A stretch of 64,000 nucleotides of DNA, taken from positions 119,534 to 183,533 of IMG/VR virus record IMGVR_UViG_3300038415_000014. The stretch is one strand, 5' to 3'. This stretch comes from a virus. The notes beneath the pieces are model-generated. The model did no database searches. It saw only the letters and a program-made list of their open reading frames with translations, and was not told the origin of the DNA. Below are positions 17,294 to 26,059 of the stretch, in pieces (the stretch's first letter is position 1; the number at the start of each line of letters is the position of its first letter). Both the position numbers and the translations under genes were made by a program.

Positions 17294-19147
17294 TCAACTA
17301 GTCTTAGTGAATCCAGCCCCCGCGGGGGTATTGAAGAAAGTGGAGATCAAGGTCTCAGGTTGAATAGAACACTGCTTTAGAGCTTCAAAAGCACCATCAA
17401 AGTCAAGAGCTGCCTCCGTAGTTTGGTAGTCCAGGTCCGATCGAAGAGCCATTAGGTCCACGTTTAACCGAGCTTGTTTCTCGAAGCTTCTAATTTTCTC
17501 GTATTGTGTCTTGGTAACCCCAGCTAAGCTTGAAGAGTAGACGCCGCTAATAGACCCGTGGGTCATCAATAGAGCTGCAAGGATCTTCCGGGGTACCCTT
17601 GGTACCCCTGGCAGGTTATCTGAGGTGTCCCCCGAGAGAGCTCGAAGGTGAACCATCAACCTAGGTGGGACCCCGTACTCTGACACAACTCTATCGGGGT
17701 CGTAAAGGGTCTCAGGTCGACTTCCTTGCTTGGGTACCAAAAGTAAGTCAGTATAGGTAACCAACTGTAAGAAGTCTCGGTCTGTAGAGACTATGATGTT
17801 GTGTCTACCTTCTAGCTTATTCTTCAGTAGACAAGCTATTATGTCGTCTGTTTCCTCATCAGGGTTATGGACTTGTGTGATTCCAAACATTGGAAGTATT
17901 GACTGTAGTCGAGACATCTCATCATGAGTACTCTGGCTATGCTCTGGTCTACCAGCCTTGTACTCCGGGTACATGACAACCCTACGTTGCTTTGAGCCGT
18001 CCCACACCACATATAGGTTGGCCCTATCAAAACGCTTCTTGAAGGCGGCTAGGCTGCGCAAAAAGCCAAATACAAGAGCAGTCGAGCGACCCTCACTATC
18101 AGTTAGTTGGTCAGGAATGTTTCTGAGTGCGTTGATAACCCTGTACGCTAGATTGTGGCCGTCGAATACGATGTTGTTAGCCATATCTGGATTCCAATCT
18201 GGTATGTATCTCTCAAGCCTGTCGCACTCAGCTTGGATCTGAGAGAATCTGGATAGAAAGCTATCAAGCAACCCTAATGAAGCTGATTTCCCAGTCAGCA
18301 ACCTCACATCGGGTACTCGAATCAGGGGTAAGTAAAAGAAGAACCCTGATCTGTCTATATACGAGTTCATTTGCTGAACTCTGGTGAACTTGCCTAGTAT
18401 GGACTCACCATCGTGATTGCAGAAAACTCCTGGTGATTGTGGGTCCACCAACAACTTCTTGCCCCTCCGGAAGACCCCGAGCCATGAGTTGATCAGACCG
18501 TACTTGTGATGCAGCCCTCTAATAGGTTCAATTGGATCAAGTAGGTGCTGGGACGGAATCCGAGCCCGATCAATGTATTGACGAATACGGTTCAATTTAG
18601 TGAGGAACGGTGAGTTGTATTGTTGGTCCTCGCTCACAGTGGACACGTACTTCAGAAAACTCCTGGGTAGAGTGATCAGGGCCTGCTTTGATCTGAGCTT
18701 GATGTATACCTGGACGGCATTGTTCTCCGGGATATTCTCGACTACCTTACCGACAATCCCACTATAGGCGCCACTCATCACCAATACATCATCGTCAACT
18801 TCGATCCCTTGTTCAGTCTCCACATGAAGCTGAAGGCGCATCTGATCGATAGAGTTGTCAGGTACAGCTGATATTTTGCGCACCCTATGGTCAAAGACAG
18901 TTAGAACCGATGCAATGTACTTCGATCCCTCCAACTTGAAGTACACTTGGTCTGACTGAGTGCGACGAACGAAGATGTAGTTCTCGATTAGCTTGTAGAC
19001 TGACCGAGTATGGCCGCGCGTAATGATAGAAGCCGGAACGAACACGTCCTTCAAGCTCTTGATGGACTTCCCAATGGACTTTCTCAGTACCTCTGGGTCT
19101 TCATCCTCACCTTGAGGGCTAAGTTCTAGTACAACCCACTCAGCCAT
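17294..19147 (-). CDS. NusG-like (NGN-KOW) domain fused to a 5'-3' exonuclease / flap endonuclease
   Basis: 617 residues from the ATG at 19147, preceded by GAGGGGGAA; an in-frame ATG at 19174 is the alternative. Residues 1-100 read as a NusG N-terminal domain (AEWVVLELSP, VFVPASI, YKLIENYIFVRR). A KOW motif follows near 130-175 (VDDDVLVMSGAYSGIVGKVV). After a linker of about 140 residues comes a T5/T7-type flap nuclease (residues about 325-600): IVFDGHNLAYRV, VVWDGSKQRR, ETDDIIACLL, STDRDFLQLV and LSGDTSDNLPGVP, supplying the metal-binding acidic residues and the H3TH. NusG binds RNA polymerase; FEN removes RNA primers or flaps. I know of no standard protein with this fusion. Confidence 0.85.
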   Translation of the reverse strand: MAEWVVLELSPQGEDEDPEVLRKSIGKSIKSLKDVFVPASIITRGHTRSVYKLIENYIFVRRTQSDQVYFKLEGSKYIASVLTVFDHRVRKISAVPDNSIDQMRLQLHVETEQGIEVDDDVLVMSGAYSGIVGKVVENIPENNAVQVYIKLRSKQALITLPRSFLKYVSTVSEDQQYNSPFLTKLNRIRQYIDRARIPSQHLLDPIEPIRGLHHKYGLINSWLGVFRRGKKLLVDPQSPGVFCNHDGESILGKFTRVQQMNSYIDRSGFFFYLPLIRVPDVRLLTGKSASLGLLDSFLSRFSQIQAECDRLERYIPDWNPDMANNIVFDGHNLAYRVINALRNIPDQLTDSEGRSTALVFGFLRSLAAFKKRFDRANLYVVWDGSKQRRVVMYPEYKAGRPEHSQSTHDEMSRLQSILPMFGITQVHNPDEETDDIIACLLKNKLEGRHNIIVSTDRDFLQLVTYTDLLLVPKQGSRPETLYDPDRVVSEYGVPPRLMVHLRALSGDTSDNLPGVPRVPRKILAALLMTHGSISGVYSSSLAGVTKTQYEKIRSFEKQARLNVDLMALRSDLDYQTTEAALDFDGAFEALKQCSIQPETLISTFFNTPAGAGFTKTS

Positions 19148-20552
19148 TTCCCCCTCTACTCCAGAGTTCTGCAAACCCTCGTCGCCAAGCTTCGTGAGTT
19201 ATCAGTTCTCTTTCATTCGAGGTGGATCCATTGTGTATGAGGCTAAACTTCTTCCTTTTACCAGGGTTAGCCTCTGATATGACATGGGTATCATAGATGG
19301 TCATCGCCCGCGGGTCGTCCGAGCCTAAGTTACCAATAGCTAGGCTGTCACTACTGGGAGGCTCCTCAGTCTCGACTACCGGAGATGGTTTGACTTCCAC
19401 GGGCTTGCTAGGGGGCGAGGGTGAGGCAGCCAACGGTACCTGAGCTGCCACCGGTGCAGGTGATACCTGCGGGACCGAAGCTAGAACTACCGGTTGATGA
19501 GCAACAGTTGGTACCCTAACCCCAGAAAAAGCCAGGGTGGTTAGGTCACAAATCAAGCTGACCTGAGTGACGTACCTAGATCTTAGAAAATAGCCGGAAA
19601 TCTCAATGAGCTTCAACCCATGCAGCTCGTAGGCCTTCTTCGCTAGCTCCCTATCAGTAAACGAAAAGTCTACCCCTAGCCCATTAGCCAGCCTGAATGC
19701 ATTCATCGCGGCTTCAGATAGCCCCGAGGCTACCTCTTCGGCAGTAACCCGCTCACAGGCTTGGTCAGTAAGCTGCAAGGCATTCTTGAGGTCAGTCGAC
19801 AGACTGATGAGGATTTGATAGTAAGTAGAAACAACCGACAGATTGAGGTGCTCCCGGACATTGTCCAAGGTAACTGGACCAATCTGAGCGATCATCTCAA
19901 GCCGACTCACTACGTCTCGGACATGACCCCCAGCGTAGTCGATGATCGTTAGAACCCCATCATCTTCGTATTCAACCTTCTCAGCTTCAAGGATGTGTTT
20001 CATCCTTACCAGAATGTCATCACGGGTGACCTTCCGGATACCATACTCCTCGCACCGGGATCTGATGGCCCCACGGACCTTCTCGGGCTCCGTAGTGCAA
20101 AACATTCCGATCATCTTGCGCTCTTCCAGAGGCTTTAGTAGGACGTCCTGAGCATCCTTGCTCATCCGATGGCATTCATCGAACAAGAATATCCGCTTGT
20201 CCGCCCCCACAATAGTGAAAGGAAGACTGTCCACAATCCTTCGAATCTGGTCGATACCACCTTGGCTAGCAGCATCCTTCTCGGAGAAGGCCACTGAAGA
20301 GTCATTCAGGATGGATCTGCAACTCTCACACTGGTTGCAGGGCTCCGGATTGCTCTTGTCCAGATTCTCGCAAAGCATCGCCCGAGCATAGATTCGAGCT
20401 AAGGTAGTCTTACCCTGACCACTACCACCGCTGAAAATGTAGCTGGTGTCAAGCGCAGTCCCATTCCTGAGCCGAGCTTTCAGTAGTTGAACAGTACCCT
20501 CTTGACCTAGGACATCAGCGAAGGTCAATGGACGATAAGTGGTATCCCACAC
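19140..20552 (-). CDS. dnaX: DNA polymerase III gamma/tau-like clamp loader ATPase
   Basis: 470 residues, GTG start preceded by AAAGG. Hydrolyses ATP to open and load the sliding clamp. N-terminal YRPLTFADVLGQE is the family signature; Walker A GGSGQGKTT near residue 43; the zinc module CNQCESCRSI near 75; Walker B LFDECHRMS (DEC instead of DEAH); sensor-1 region CTTEPEKV; SRC arginine finger in AIRSRCEEYG. A Pro/Ala-rich linker (residues about 360-410) leads to a short C-terminal domain. It overlaps the NusG-FEN start by 8 bp. Together with delta, delta' and a beta clamp elsewhere in the window, it forms a complete bacterial-type loader. Confidence 0.9.
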   Translation of the reverse strand: MWDTTYRPLTFADVLGQEGTVQLLKARLRNGTALDTSYIFSGGSGQGKTTLARIYARAMLCENLDKSNPEPCNQCESCRSILNDSSVAFSEKDAASQGGIDQIRRIVDSLPFTIVGADKRIFLFDECHRMSKDAQDVLLKPLEERKMIGMFCTTEPEKVRGAIRSRCEEYGIRKVTRDDILVRMKHILEAEKVEYEDDGVLTIIDYAGGHVRDVVSRLEMIAQIGPVTLDNVREHLNLSVVSTYYQILISLSTDLKNALQLTDQACERVTAEEVASGLSEAAMNAFRLANGLGVDFSFTDRELAKKAYELHGLKLIEISGYFLRSRYVTQVSLICDLTTLAFSGVRVPTVAHQPVVLASVPQVSPAPVAAQVPLAASPSPPSKPVEVKPSPVVETEEPPSSDSLAIGNLGSDDPRAMTIYDTHVISEANPGKRKKFSLIHNGSTSNERELITHEAWRRGFAELWSRGGNG

Positions 20553-20564
20553 TTTTACGACCTT

Positions 20565-21056
20565 TTATTCGTTGGCTGCCGCTTGAAGCTCGTTCTCTTC
20601 GGTTTCGTCAGTCATGAAGCTCAGGTCCAGAGATTGCGCAACATGCGTGAAGTTGGAGAGGTCCTCTGTCCAAGCACCATGGCGCCGAAGTATCGAGCTG
20701 AATTCGTACACATCAGGCTCTCGGGTCTTCCACTTCATCTCCGCCGTCTGTTCATCCTCTTCACCAGTGCAGCGTTCGAGCAAGTGATCAACTAGGGCTG
20801 TCCTACGAGGGGCATCCAGCTCGTTCCAGATGTCGAGTGGGATGTCCATCAAGAAGTCCGGGTTGCCCTCCATGAGGAACTTCTGAAGATCACTCATCTT
20901 TTTCACGGTACCCAGTACCGACTTGCCACCACGTTTGGTGTGTTGTTCCCTGAAGATGTATCGGAACTTGGCCTCAGCCAACTCCGGATGATGGGTACCA
21001 ATAAGGCTGTTGGCGATCGTCTCAACAGCCTGAGCTTCTTCATAGGTCTGCGCCAT
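20565..21056 (-). CDS. Phage putative-metallopeptidase-like protein with an altered active site
   Basis: 163 residues. Similar in layout to a widespread phage family annotated as putative metallopeptidase: DFLMDIPLDIWNEL, then ALVDHLLERC, then WKTREPDVYEFSSILRRHGAW. In that family the middle segment normally reads DHELCH with a zinc-binding HExxH. Here it is DHLLER, so the catalytic Glu and second His are missing. It may be a non-catalytic paralogue. It sits between primase and dnaX, which suggests a replication-linked role. Family recall is from memory. Confidence 0.6.
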   Translation of the reverse strand: MAQTYEEAQAVETIANSLIGTHHPELAEAKFRYIFREQHTKRGGKSVLGTVKKMSDLQKFLMEGNPDFLMDIPLDIWNELDAPRRTALVDHLLERCTGEEDEQTAEMKWKTREPDVYEFSSILRRHGAWTEDLSNFTHVAQSLDLSFMTDETEENELQAAANE

Positions 21057-21058
21057 AG

Positions 21059-21766
21059 CTACTCCCTAATCTGATTCATGAGATACAACTTGAGTTGGTC
21101 ATCACCCCAAGCTTCCCAAAGGTTACCTGGGTCTTTCACAGGCTTCCCATTGGGTAGGATGACACCACGCGGGTAGTCCAAAGTTTGAAGGTGTTCGAAG
21201 TCCGAACGATACTCTCCGGTGAATTCTCTGCAGGCAGATCTTCCAGTTGAATCCGCATCGTAGAACAAGTACACCTTATGGACAAGTCTGAACAACCAGC
21301 GTAATAAAGACTCAGTAATTCTAGCGGTCATTGTACTAATTGTGTATGGGAATACCCTTTGAACTGGGAACAAGTCAAAAGCACCTTCCACAATACACAC
21401 AGATCCCGTACTCCACAGATGAGGGATGGCTTGGCTCAACCCAAAAAGTACTGGCTCGTCCCGTACCAAGAAGTAATCCAAGTACCCCTTGTTGGACTGG
21501 TCAACAGACCTAAATTGGAAACCCATGACCATCCCGAGCGGGTTGGTCAACGGGAGTACAAATGAGTCCTTCAGCTTCTTCCCACCATGCGCCCAGTCGC
21601 TAAAGGCAGGGTCAACCCCAGCCGGCAAAGTACCGTTCAAGTACCCAAGCTTGAACTCTTTGATTTGATCTGGTTCGGAAGAAACACCTCGGGACCAAAG
21701 AGCCTCGTACACCCTGTCGTCGAGGTTACCCTGCGCATACGAAACTAGATCATCAGCCCAACTCAT
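21059..21766 (-). CDS. DnaG-type primase (TOPRIM) lacking the zinc domain
   Basis: 235 residues. The TOPRIM core is clear: VCIVEGAFDLFPVQ carries the catalytic Glu, VYLFYDADSTGRSA carries the DxD metal site, and VKDPGNLWEAWG follows the usual 'KDPxD' position. Before it is the primase core (LGYLNGTLP, FVLPLTNPLGMVMGFQFRSV). The N-terminal zinc-binding domain of bacterial DnaG is absent, so template recognition may be supplied by another protein. It makes RNA primers for lagging-strand synthesis. Overlaps the upstream gene by 14 bp. Confidence 0.85.
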   Translation of the reverse strand: MSWADDLVSYAQGNLDDRVYEALWSRGVSSEPDQIKEFKLGYLNGTLPAGVDPAFSDWAHGGKKLKDSFVLPLTNPLGMVMGFQFRSVDQSNKGYLDYFLVRDEPVLFGLSQAIPHLWSTGSVCIVEGAFDLFPVQRVFPYTISTMTARITESLLRWLFRLVHKVYLFYDADSTGRSACREFTGEYRSDFEHLQTLDYPRGVILPNGKPVKDPGNLWEAWGDDQLKLYLMNQIRE

Positions 21767-22334
21767 GTGACTCGATTACCGCTAAAGTCTTGTCTACGTT
21801 GTAAAGTTGGAGGCCAACATAGTCTCCAACCCTTACATAGACACCTAAAGCCGGTGCATCGGTAACTAAGATCGCACATTTATCTGGCAGGTCAGTTGAC
21901 ATGAGTTGCAAGCCTTCGACCCTGCCATGTTGAACCCCCTCTTCATCTGTGAACCGACTGATGACTCCCCTTGGGAGAACCAAGCTCCTCGGCTTGAATC
22001 GAGAGGCTCTCATGGATTCAATAGCATCCCCTACAGAATCAAACCGATTACCCCACCCGCGTTCGATAGTTAAAATCAAGGTCTGACGAACCAAGGTAGT
22101 CAGTAAGGATGGCTCCTCCTCCAAGGTGCAAGGAGAAAAACCGAATCTAGCCATCCCCTCCTTGTTCTTGTGAGTCGTAACAAACTGACCGCGCGCATTG
22201 GTAACAAGGATTGGATCAAGTCCGTCAGCTACCCCTCGCTCTGACATCGCCGGGACAGAAAATCCTGCCCCAGGGTTGCTCCTGGGACGAATCCGTTCCG
22301 TGGCTAATAGGTACGGGAATATCGAGAAGTTCAT
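21753..22334 (-). CDS. Unknown protein between primase and split Rad50 genes
   Basis: 193 residues, mixed alpha/beta, no recognised motif. Starts with ATG overlapping the upstream stop by 4 bp and ends 14 bp inside the primase gene. Features include FGFSPCTLEEEPS and a C-terminal beta-rich part (ALGVYVRVGDYVGLQLYN). Replication neighbourhood only; function not inferred. Confidence 0.6.
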   Translation of the reverse strand: MNFSIFPYLLATERIRPRSNPGAGFSVPAMSERGVADGLDPILVTNARGQFVTTHKNKEGMARFGFSPCTLEEEPSLLTTLVRQTLILTIERGWGNRFDSVGDAIESMRASRFKPRSLVLPRGVISRFTDEEGVQHGRVEGLQLMSTDLPDKCAILVTDAPALGVYVRVGDYVGLQLYNVDKTLAVIESHELG

Positions 22335-22873
22335 GGCTCTGTTGAAGGTGGGAGCAACTTCGAGGTATCAATCTTTGGGGCAACTGGTTCCAGATCAATT
22401 CTCCGAACCCAAAACCAAATCAATTTCCACCACGGGAGTTTGAACTCCGGAACTACCCCGAGAACCCATAGAAGGGAGAACAACTCGGGGTGGTTCTCAT
22501 TCACCCAAGCAGAGCTCTTCAGGTCCTGTGAGAGCTCGGGGAGAATGTCCGCCTTGGTCTTCATCGGTTTGAAGTCAGCACACTTCCTGGCGTCAATAGG
22601 CTCTTCGCAGATGGTACCTTCCCAGTTCTCTGGATCGTTGCACCCGAGCATGCAGAAGCCAATCGTCTGAATAACTGGTAATCCAAGCTTGTTCGTGATT
22701 CGGTTGTACTCTGGGTTTGACTCGCCTTCGAGCTGCTTTCGGGTATCCAATGGGTGGCGGTAGTTGTTGACACATCGAGTAGGGAGCCGCTCAGAAGCCA
22801 TGGCCACCCTACGGTCAAGCTCCGCACAGACCAACTCATTGACCCGCGCCTGTATCTCAGACTTGGTTTTCAT
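22331..22873 (-). CDS. Unknown Cys-containing protein
   Basis: 180 residues. A central cluster of Cys residues (RCVNNYRHPL, GFCMLGCNDP, GTICEEP, RKCADF) could bind a metal or an iron-sulfur cluster. The C-terminal part has a hydrophobic Trp-rich helix (PWWKLIWFWVRRI) that could be amphipathic or membrane-associated. Coupled by overlaps to the Rad50 C-half upstream and the next gene downstream. Confidence 0.6.
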   Translation of the reverse strand: MKTKSEIQARVNELVCAELDRRVAMASERLPTRCVNNYRHPLDTRKQLEGESNPEYNRITNKLGLPVIQTIGFCMLGCNDPENWEGTICEEPIDARKCADFKPMKTKADILPELSQDLKSSAWVNENHPELFSLLWVLGVVPEFKLPWWKLIWFWVRRIDLEPVAPKIDTSKLLPPSTEP

Positions 22874-23564
22874 GTTTGGAACCTCTAGCGCGCCGTAAAG
22901 TCAAGTGCTTACGACCCCCATCAATCTTTGTATCAGCTTGATAGGCCGTTGGCGCGTAATCGACGTAGGACAGGTGCTGAGTAACCAAGAATATGTCCAG
23001 ACCCATAGTCTCGGCCAGACCTTTGAGGAACAAGCTGGTGTTTTCCACATATACATCTGACACCGCAGAAAGAGTCTCGTCGAGCAGAAGGAACTTTCGG
23101 CGCTTGAGCCGCAGAAGGGTCAGAATCCTCAGTACTAAACTTGCAATAGTCGCCGGACCTCCCCCATAAGACTCCATGGGGCTCCCACGCGTCCCACCAT
23201 TCTCGGGGTCGCCATCACACACGAGGAACTCTGCGCTGACTCGATTGTACTTCGAGGACAACTCAGTCTCAAACCTGAGGTCCTGATCAAAAAAGATGGT
23301 CTGGAACCCATGCGTGATCACCTCATCAATGGCTTTGACCTGGCTCTTCACCATCCGGTCCAGTAGCATCAAGTAGAGCTCAGAGACCTTGGCCAAGATA
23401 GCGAGACGAGAAGAGAGGGACTCTAATTCCCTCTCCTTCTCACTCAGTTCTGAGGTCAACTGATCCCGAAGCGCCGTAACCTTAGTGGATCTAAGTCGAA
23501 GCGCATCGAGTCTCTGTTTTCCTACTTCTTTTTCTGAGAGGGTGTGAATCTCGTCACTCGACAC
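22857..23564 (-). CDS. Rad50/SbcC C-terminal half (signature motif and Walker B)
   Basis: 235 residues. Begins with a coiled coil (residues 10-60), followed by the ABC signature region (SYGGGPATIASLVLRI), Walker B with catalytic Glu (KFLLLDETLSAVSD) and an H-loop (FLVTQH). There is no Walker A, which is on the separate gene at 27023-28375, so the ATPase is split. The GTG start at 23564 lies inside the clamp gene (43-bp overlap), as no start codon follows the clamp stop soon enough. Expected to pair with the N-half and Mre11 to process DNA ends. Confidence 0.85.
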   Translation of the reverse strand: MSSDEIHTLSEKEVGKQRLDALRLRSTKVTALRDQLTSELSEKERELESLSSRLAILAKVSELYLMLLDRMVKSQVKAIDEVITHGFQTIFFDQDLRFETELSSKYNRVSAEFLVCDGDPENGGTRGSPMESYGGGPATIASLVLRILTLLRLKRRKFLLLDETLSAVSDVYVENTSLFLKGLAETMGLDIFLVTQHLSYVDYAPTAYQADTKIDGGRKHLTLRRARGSKHENQV

Positions 23565-24778
23565 TGGATGCCGTCCTCTGCAGAGGGGTCTGGCTTACCA
23601 GACTTTTTGTTCAACTTTACATCATCAATGGTCCTGAATAAGCAGGTGGCTAGGGTACCATCATCCTTGGGCTTGCCCAAGTAACCTCGGAAGGTGACAT
23701 CGTAGCCTCTCATGGTCTGGAATAGCTCAGTGAACTGCTTGGCGCTCACTGGGACCGAGAAGCTATCTGCCTTGGATTGTTTGGTCCCTTCCTCTTCTTC
23801 TACCACCGGAGTAGCCTCGACCTTGATGGACTTAGCTTTAGCCGCCGGGACATCAAACCAGATCTTAGCGATCTTGGCATCATAGTTGAATATGAGGGTG
23901 TCATCTTCTTTTTTCAGAGCTCCCTTTGCACAGTCCAGAGCATTCAGTAGGCGACTTCTACTGACCCGGACCACCAAGGAGTCCATCTTGAGAGAGTGGT
24001 AGTTGAACTTGTCATGCAGTTCCCCTAACTTGCTCCAACCAAAGACGTCGCCCCTCTCACTCAAGGCGAAAGTCTTATCACTGCCAATCCTGAGAGTAAC
24101 TGTAGCGTCACACTTTGATAGGAAACTCAAGAAAGCTGAGATGAACCTATCGCTGATGGCCAACCTTTTACCAGAGAAGTGCTCGCTCTTGAAGAAGCAA
24201 GCCATATACTTGTCACTGGCGAATAGGTAGCCGTCACCTTTCTCGAATCGGCCCTTATCCATCACCTCGATCCCGCGGTACGCTTCTGAGTCGCTCTCAG
24301 CCTTGTCAGCCATAAATGGTCGAGCCAGGCTGATTGCCTCTCGAAGAACCCCAGCACTGAACTCGTAGGTTTCAGTAGCCGCCTCAAGGTCTTCATCATA
24401 TCGGGAGACACTGTCCGGAGATATGGTTCCGAACTCCGCCTTGGCTCCATCAGGACTAGTAACATACCTCACCACATGGCTTCCCTCTTCAGAGGTTGCC
24501 TCGATGATGCAAGTATCCTCCTCTTTCGCCAGAGGGCGCAATGAATTACTCAGGTTCTGGGCAGGGAACACGAAGGCCCCATCTCCACTTGACTCAATCA
24601 AATCAAACTTAGCCCGTGCTATGCAGTCAAGGCCACTGGAGTAGAGGTGACACTCCTTGCCCTTCACAGAGAAAAGATACCCTGCTGTACCATTTTCAGT
24701 CGCGTTGGGGTTCACAGCGGAGACCACATCAAGGGCCTCAATGATATCAGACAGGTTGAAATTTATGGTGATCTTCAT
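23522..24778 (-). CDS. dnaN: Beta-type DNA sliding clamp
   Basis: 418 residues. Ring-shaped processivity factor that tethers the polymerase. The N-terminal domain follows bacterial beta (MKITINFNLSDIIEALDVVSAVN, AGYLFSV, CIIEATSEEG), with a second domain (YEFSAGVLREAISLARPFMAD) and a third domain near 270-400. It is longer than E. coli beta (366), with an acidic insertion near residues 325-345. The last residues are Lys-rich. It sits between the coiled-coil gene and the Rad50 C-half. A beta clamp with three bacterial-type loader subunits in one phage is uncommon. Confidence 0.82.
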   Translation of the reverse strand: MKITINFNLSDIIEALDVVSAVNPNATENGTAGYLFSVKGKECHLYSSGLDCIARAKFDLIESSGDGAFVFPAQNLSNSLRPLAKEEDTCIIEATSEEGSHVVRYVTSPDGAKAEFGTISPDSVSRYDEDLEAATETYEFSAGVLREAISLARPFMADKAESDSEAYRGIEVMDKGRFEKGDGYLFASDKYMACFFKSEHFSGKRLAISDRFISAFLSFLSKCDATVTLRIGSDKTFALSERGDVFGWSKLGELHDKFNYHSLKMDSLVVRVSRSRLLNALDCAKGALKKEDDTLIFNYDAKIAKIWFDVPAAKAKSIKVEATPVVEEEEGTKQSKADSFSVPVSAKQFTELFQTMRGYDVTFRGYLGKPKDDGTLATCLFRTIDDVKLNKKSGKPDPSAEDGIQCRVTRFTPSQKKK

Positions 24779-24786
24779 CTAATTCC

Positions 24787-25071
24787 TCATTTCCGGTCAT
24801 ACTCTGCGAAGGTACTCTCTACCTCTGTTAGCTGCTTTTCGTAAGTTTCAATCAAGTCCTCAAGTTCCCTTTGAGTTTTGTTCCTCTCTTCGACAAGGGT
24901 CTTGGGGTTGTACCCAGAATCGCTGATCTCCCTCACTAGGGCAGCTAGCTCCTCCTTCTTGGACTTCAACTCCCCAGACAACTCGGACTTCCGACGAAGT
25001 ATCCGAGAGTGGCGCTGAACTATACTGGCCACCTTCTCCTGTAATTTATCTGGTGTTAAAAGCTGAGACAT
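24787..25071 (-). CDS. Small coiled-coil protein, possible Rad50 arm fragment
   Basis: 94 residues, almost entirely coiled coil (residues 10-90, with heptads through RILRRKSELSGELKSKKEEL and REISDSGYNP as the break). The pattern resembles the descending arm of Rad50/SbcC, and it lies between the N-half/Mre11 genes and the C-half gene. It may complete the second arm of the split Rad50. This is inference from shape and position. Confidence 0.6.
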   Translation of the reverse strand: MSQLLTPDKLQEKVASIVQRHSRILRRKSELSGELKSKKEELAALVREISDSGYNPKTLVEERNKTQRELEDLIETYEKQLTEVESTFAEYDRK

Positions 25072-25093
25072 CTAACCACCTCTCCATGAAGCT

Positions 25094-26059
25094 TCAATCG
25101 TCAATACCGAGGGCAAGTTCTGTTACACCTTCCGGTAGGTTTAGCCGGGGACGAGGGCGAGATTTCTGTACTTGTTTCTTACCATCTTCGCACACCGACG
25201 CGAATGCACACAAGTTACACCCATAACTGGGCTGAGATGGGAAAAGCTCTTGCCTCAGGTCATTATAGGCTTGAGAGCCCCTTCCAGCCTTGTCTAGACG
25301 GTCAGTTGCGACGTCTATACGAGTGAGTACTGATAGAACCTCGACTCTCAGATTGTAGAAATCAGTTTCAGAGAACTCCACCCACTCAATCGCTCTCTCA
25401 CCTTCGAACCTCCAGAAAATGAAGCCGAGACCATCTGGCATCTTCCCCGTGTGAGTCTTGTACAGCAGCCCATACCACTTCAACTGGGTACCTTCGATTT
25501 TATGCCCCTTGGCAAGCCTATGGCCATCAACATAGGTCTCCCGATGCGCGGATCCCTTGCCATCAAGGATGACGGTATCATTGAGTGGTTTTACTCGTTG
25601 GATGATGAAATCCGAGCGGCCACCCATGATGTACTTACCGAACTTGAAGTCGAGCTTGAACTCGGTATCCATGCGAGGACCGACTAAGCGATTTTCTCGA
25701 ATGGTCTGTACTCCAATAGGAATCGTCTTCTCTAAGTCGACAAGAATCTCCGCCCTATTATGGTAGTTGGCCTTCTCATCAGACCAATCAACGGCTCGTC
25801 CTTTCTCCTTGGACTCCTTGATGGCAGCAGCCAAGTGCAACGGAGCAAGAGATAGTAGGCGACCCGTGATATCTTGGTCACGCCAGATCTTCTGCTTGTA
25901 GAAGGTCTCGAAGATGGTACCAATGGTGGTACCATAGAGGGAGTTGACACTGTTCTCAAGTAACTTGAGCTTGGTTTTAACAACATACTTATGCCAGTAG
26001 GCATAGGGACACTTCTCGTATTCCTTGTACCCAGAGTACGAGATGTAATTTACGCTCAT
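25094..26059 (-). CDS. Cas4/RecB-type PD-(D/E)XK nuclease with a four-Cys iron-sulfur site
   Basis: 321 residues. Starts with SYSGYKEYEKCPYAYWHKY, the first cluster Cys. Catalytic residues: GTIFETFYK, GRSDFIIQ (Asp), ILDGKGS (DxK) and QLKWYGLLY (Q-x-x-x-Y motif IV). Three further Cys lie near the C-terminus (CNLCAFASVC), giving the 1+3 arrangement that pins a 4Fe-4S cluster in Cas4 and AddB nucleases. It likely resects single-stranded DNA ends. Overlaps Mre11 by 4 bp, suggesting joint action in end processing. Confidence 0.85.
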   Translation of the reverse strand: MSVNYISYSGYKEYEKCPYAYWHKYVVKTKLKLLENSVNSLYGTTIGTIFETFYKQKIWRDQDITGRLLSLAPLHLAAAIKESKEKGRAVDWSDEKANYHNRAEILVDLEKTIPIGVQTIRENRLVGPRMDTEFKLDFKFGKYIMGGRSDFIIQRVKPLNDTVILDGKGSAHRETYVDGHRLAKGHKIEGTQLKWYGLLYKTHTGKMPDGLGFIFWRFEGERAIEWVEFSETDFYNLRVEVLSVLTRIDVATDRLDKAGRGSQAYNDLRQELFPSQPSYGCNLCAFASVCEDGKKQVQKSRPRPRLNLPEGVTELALGIDD

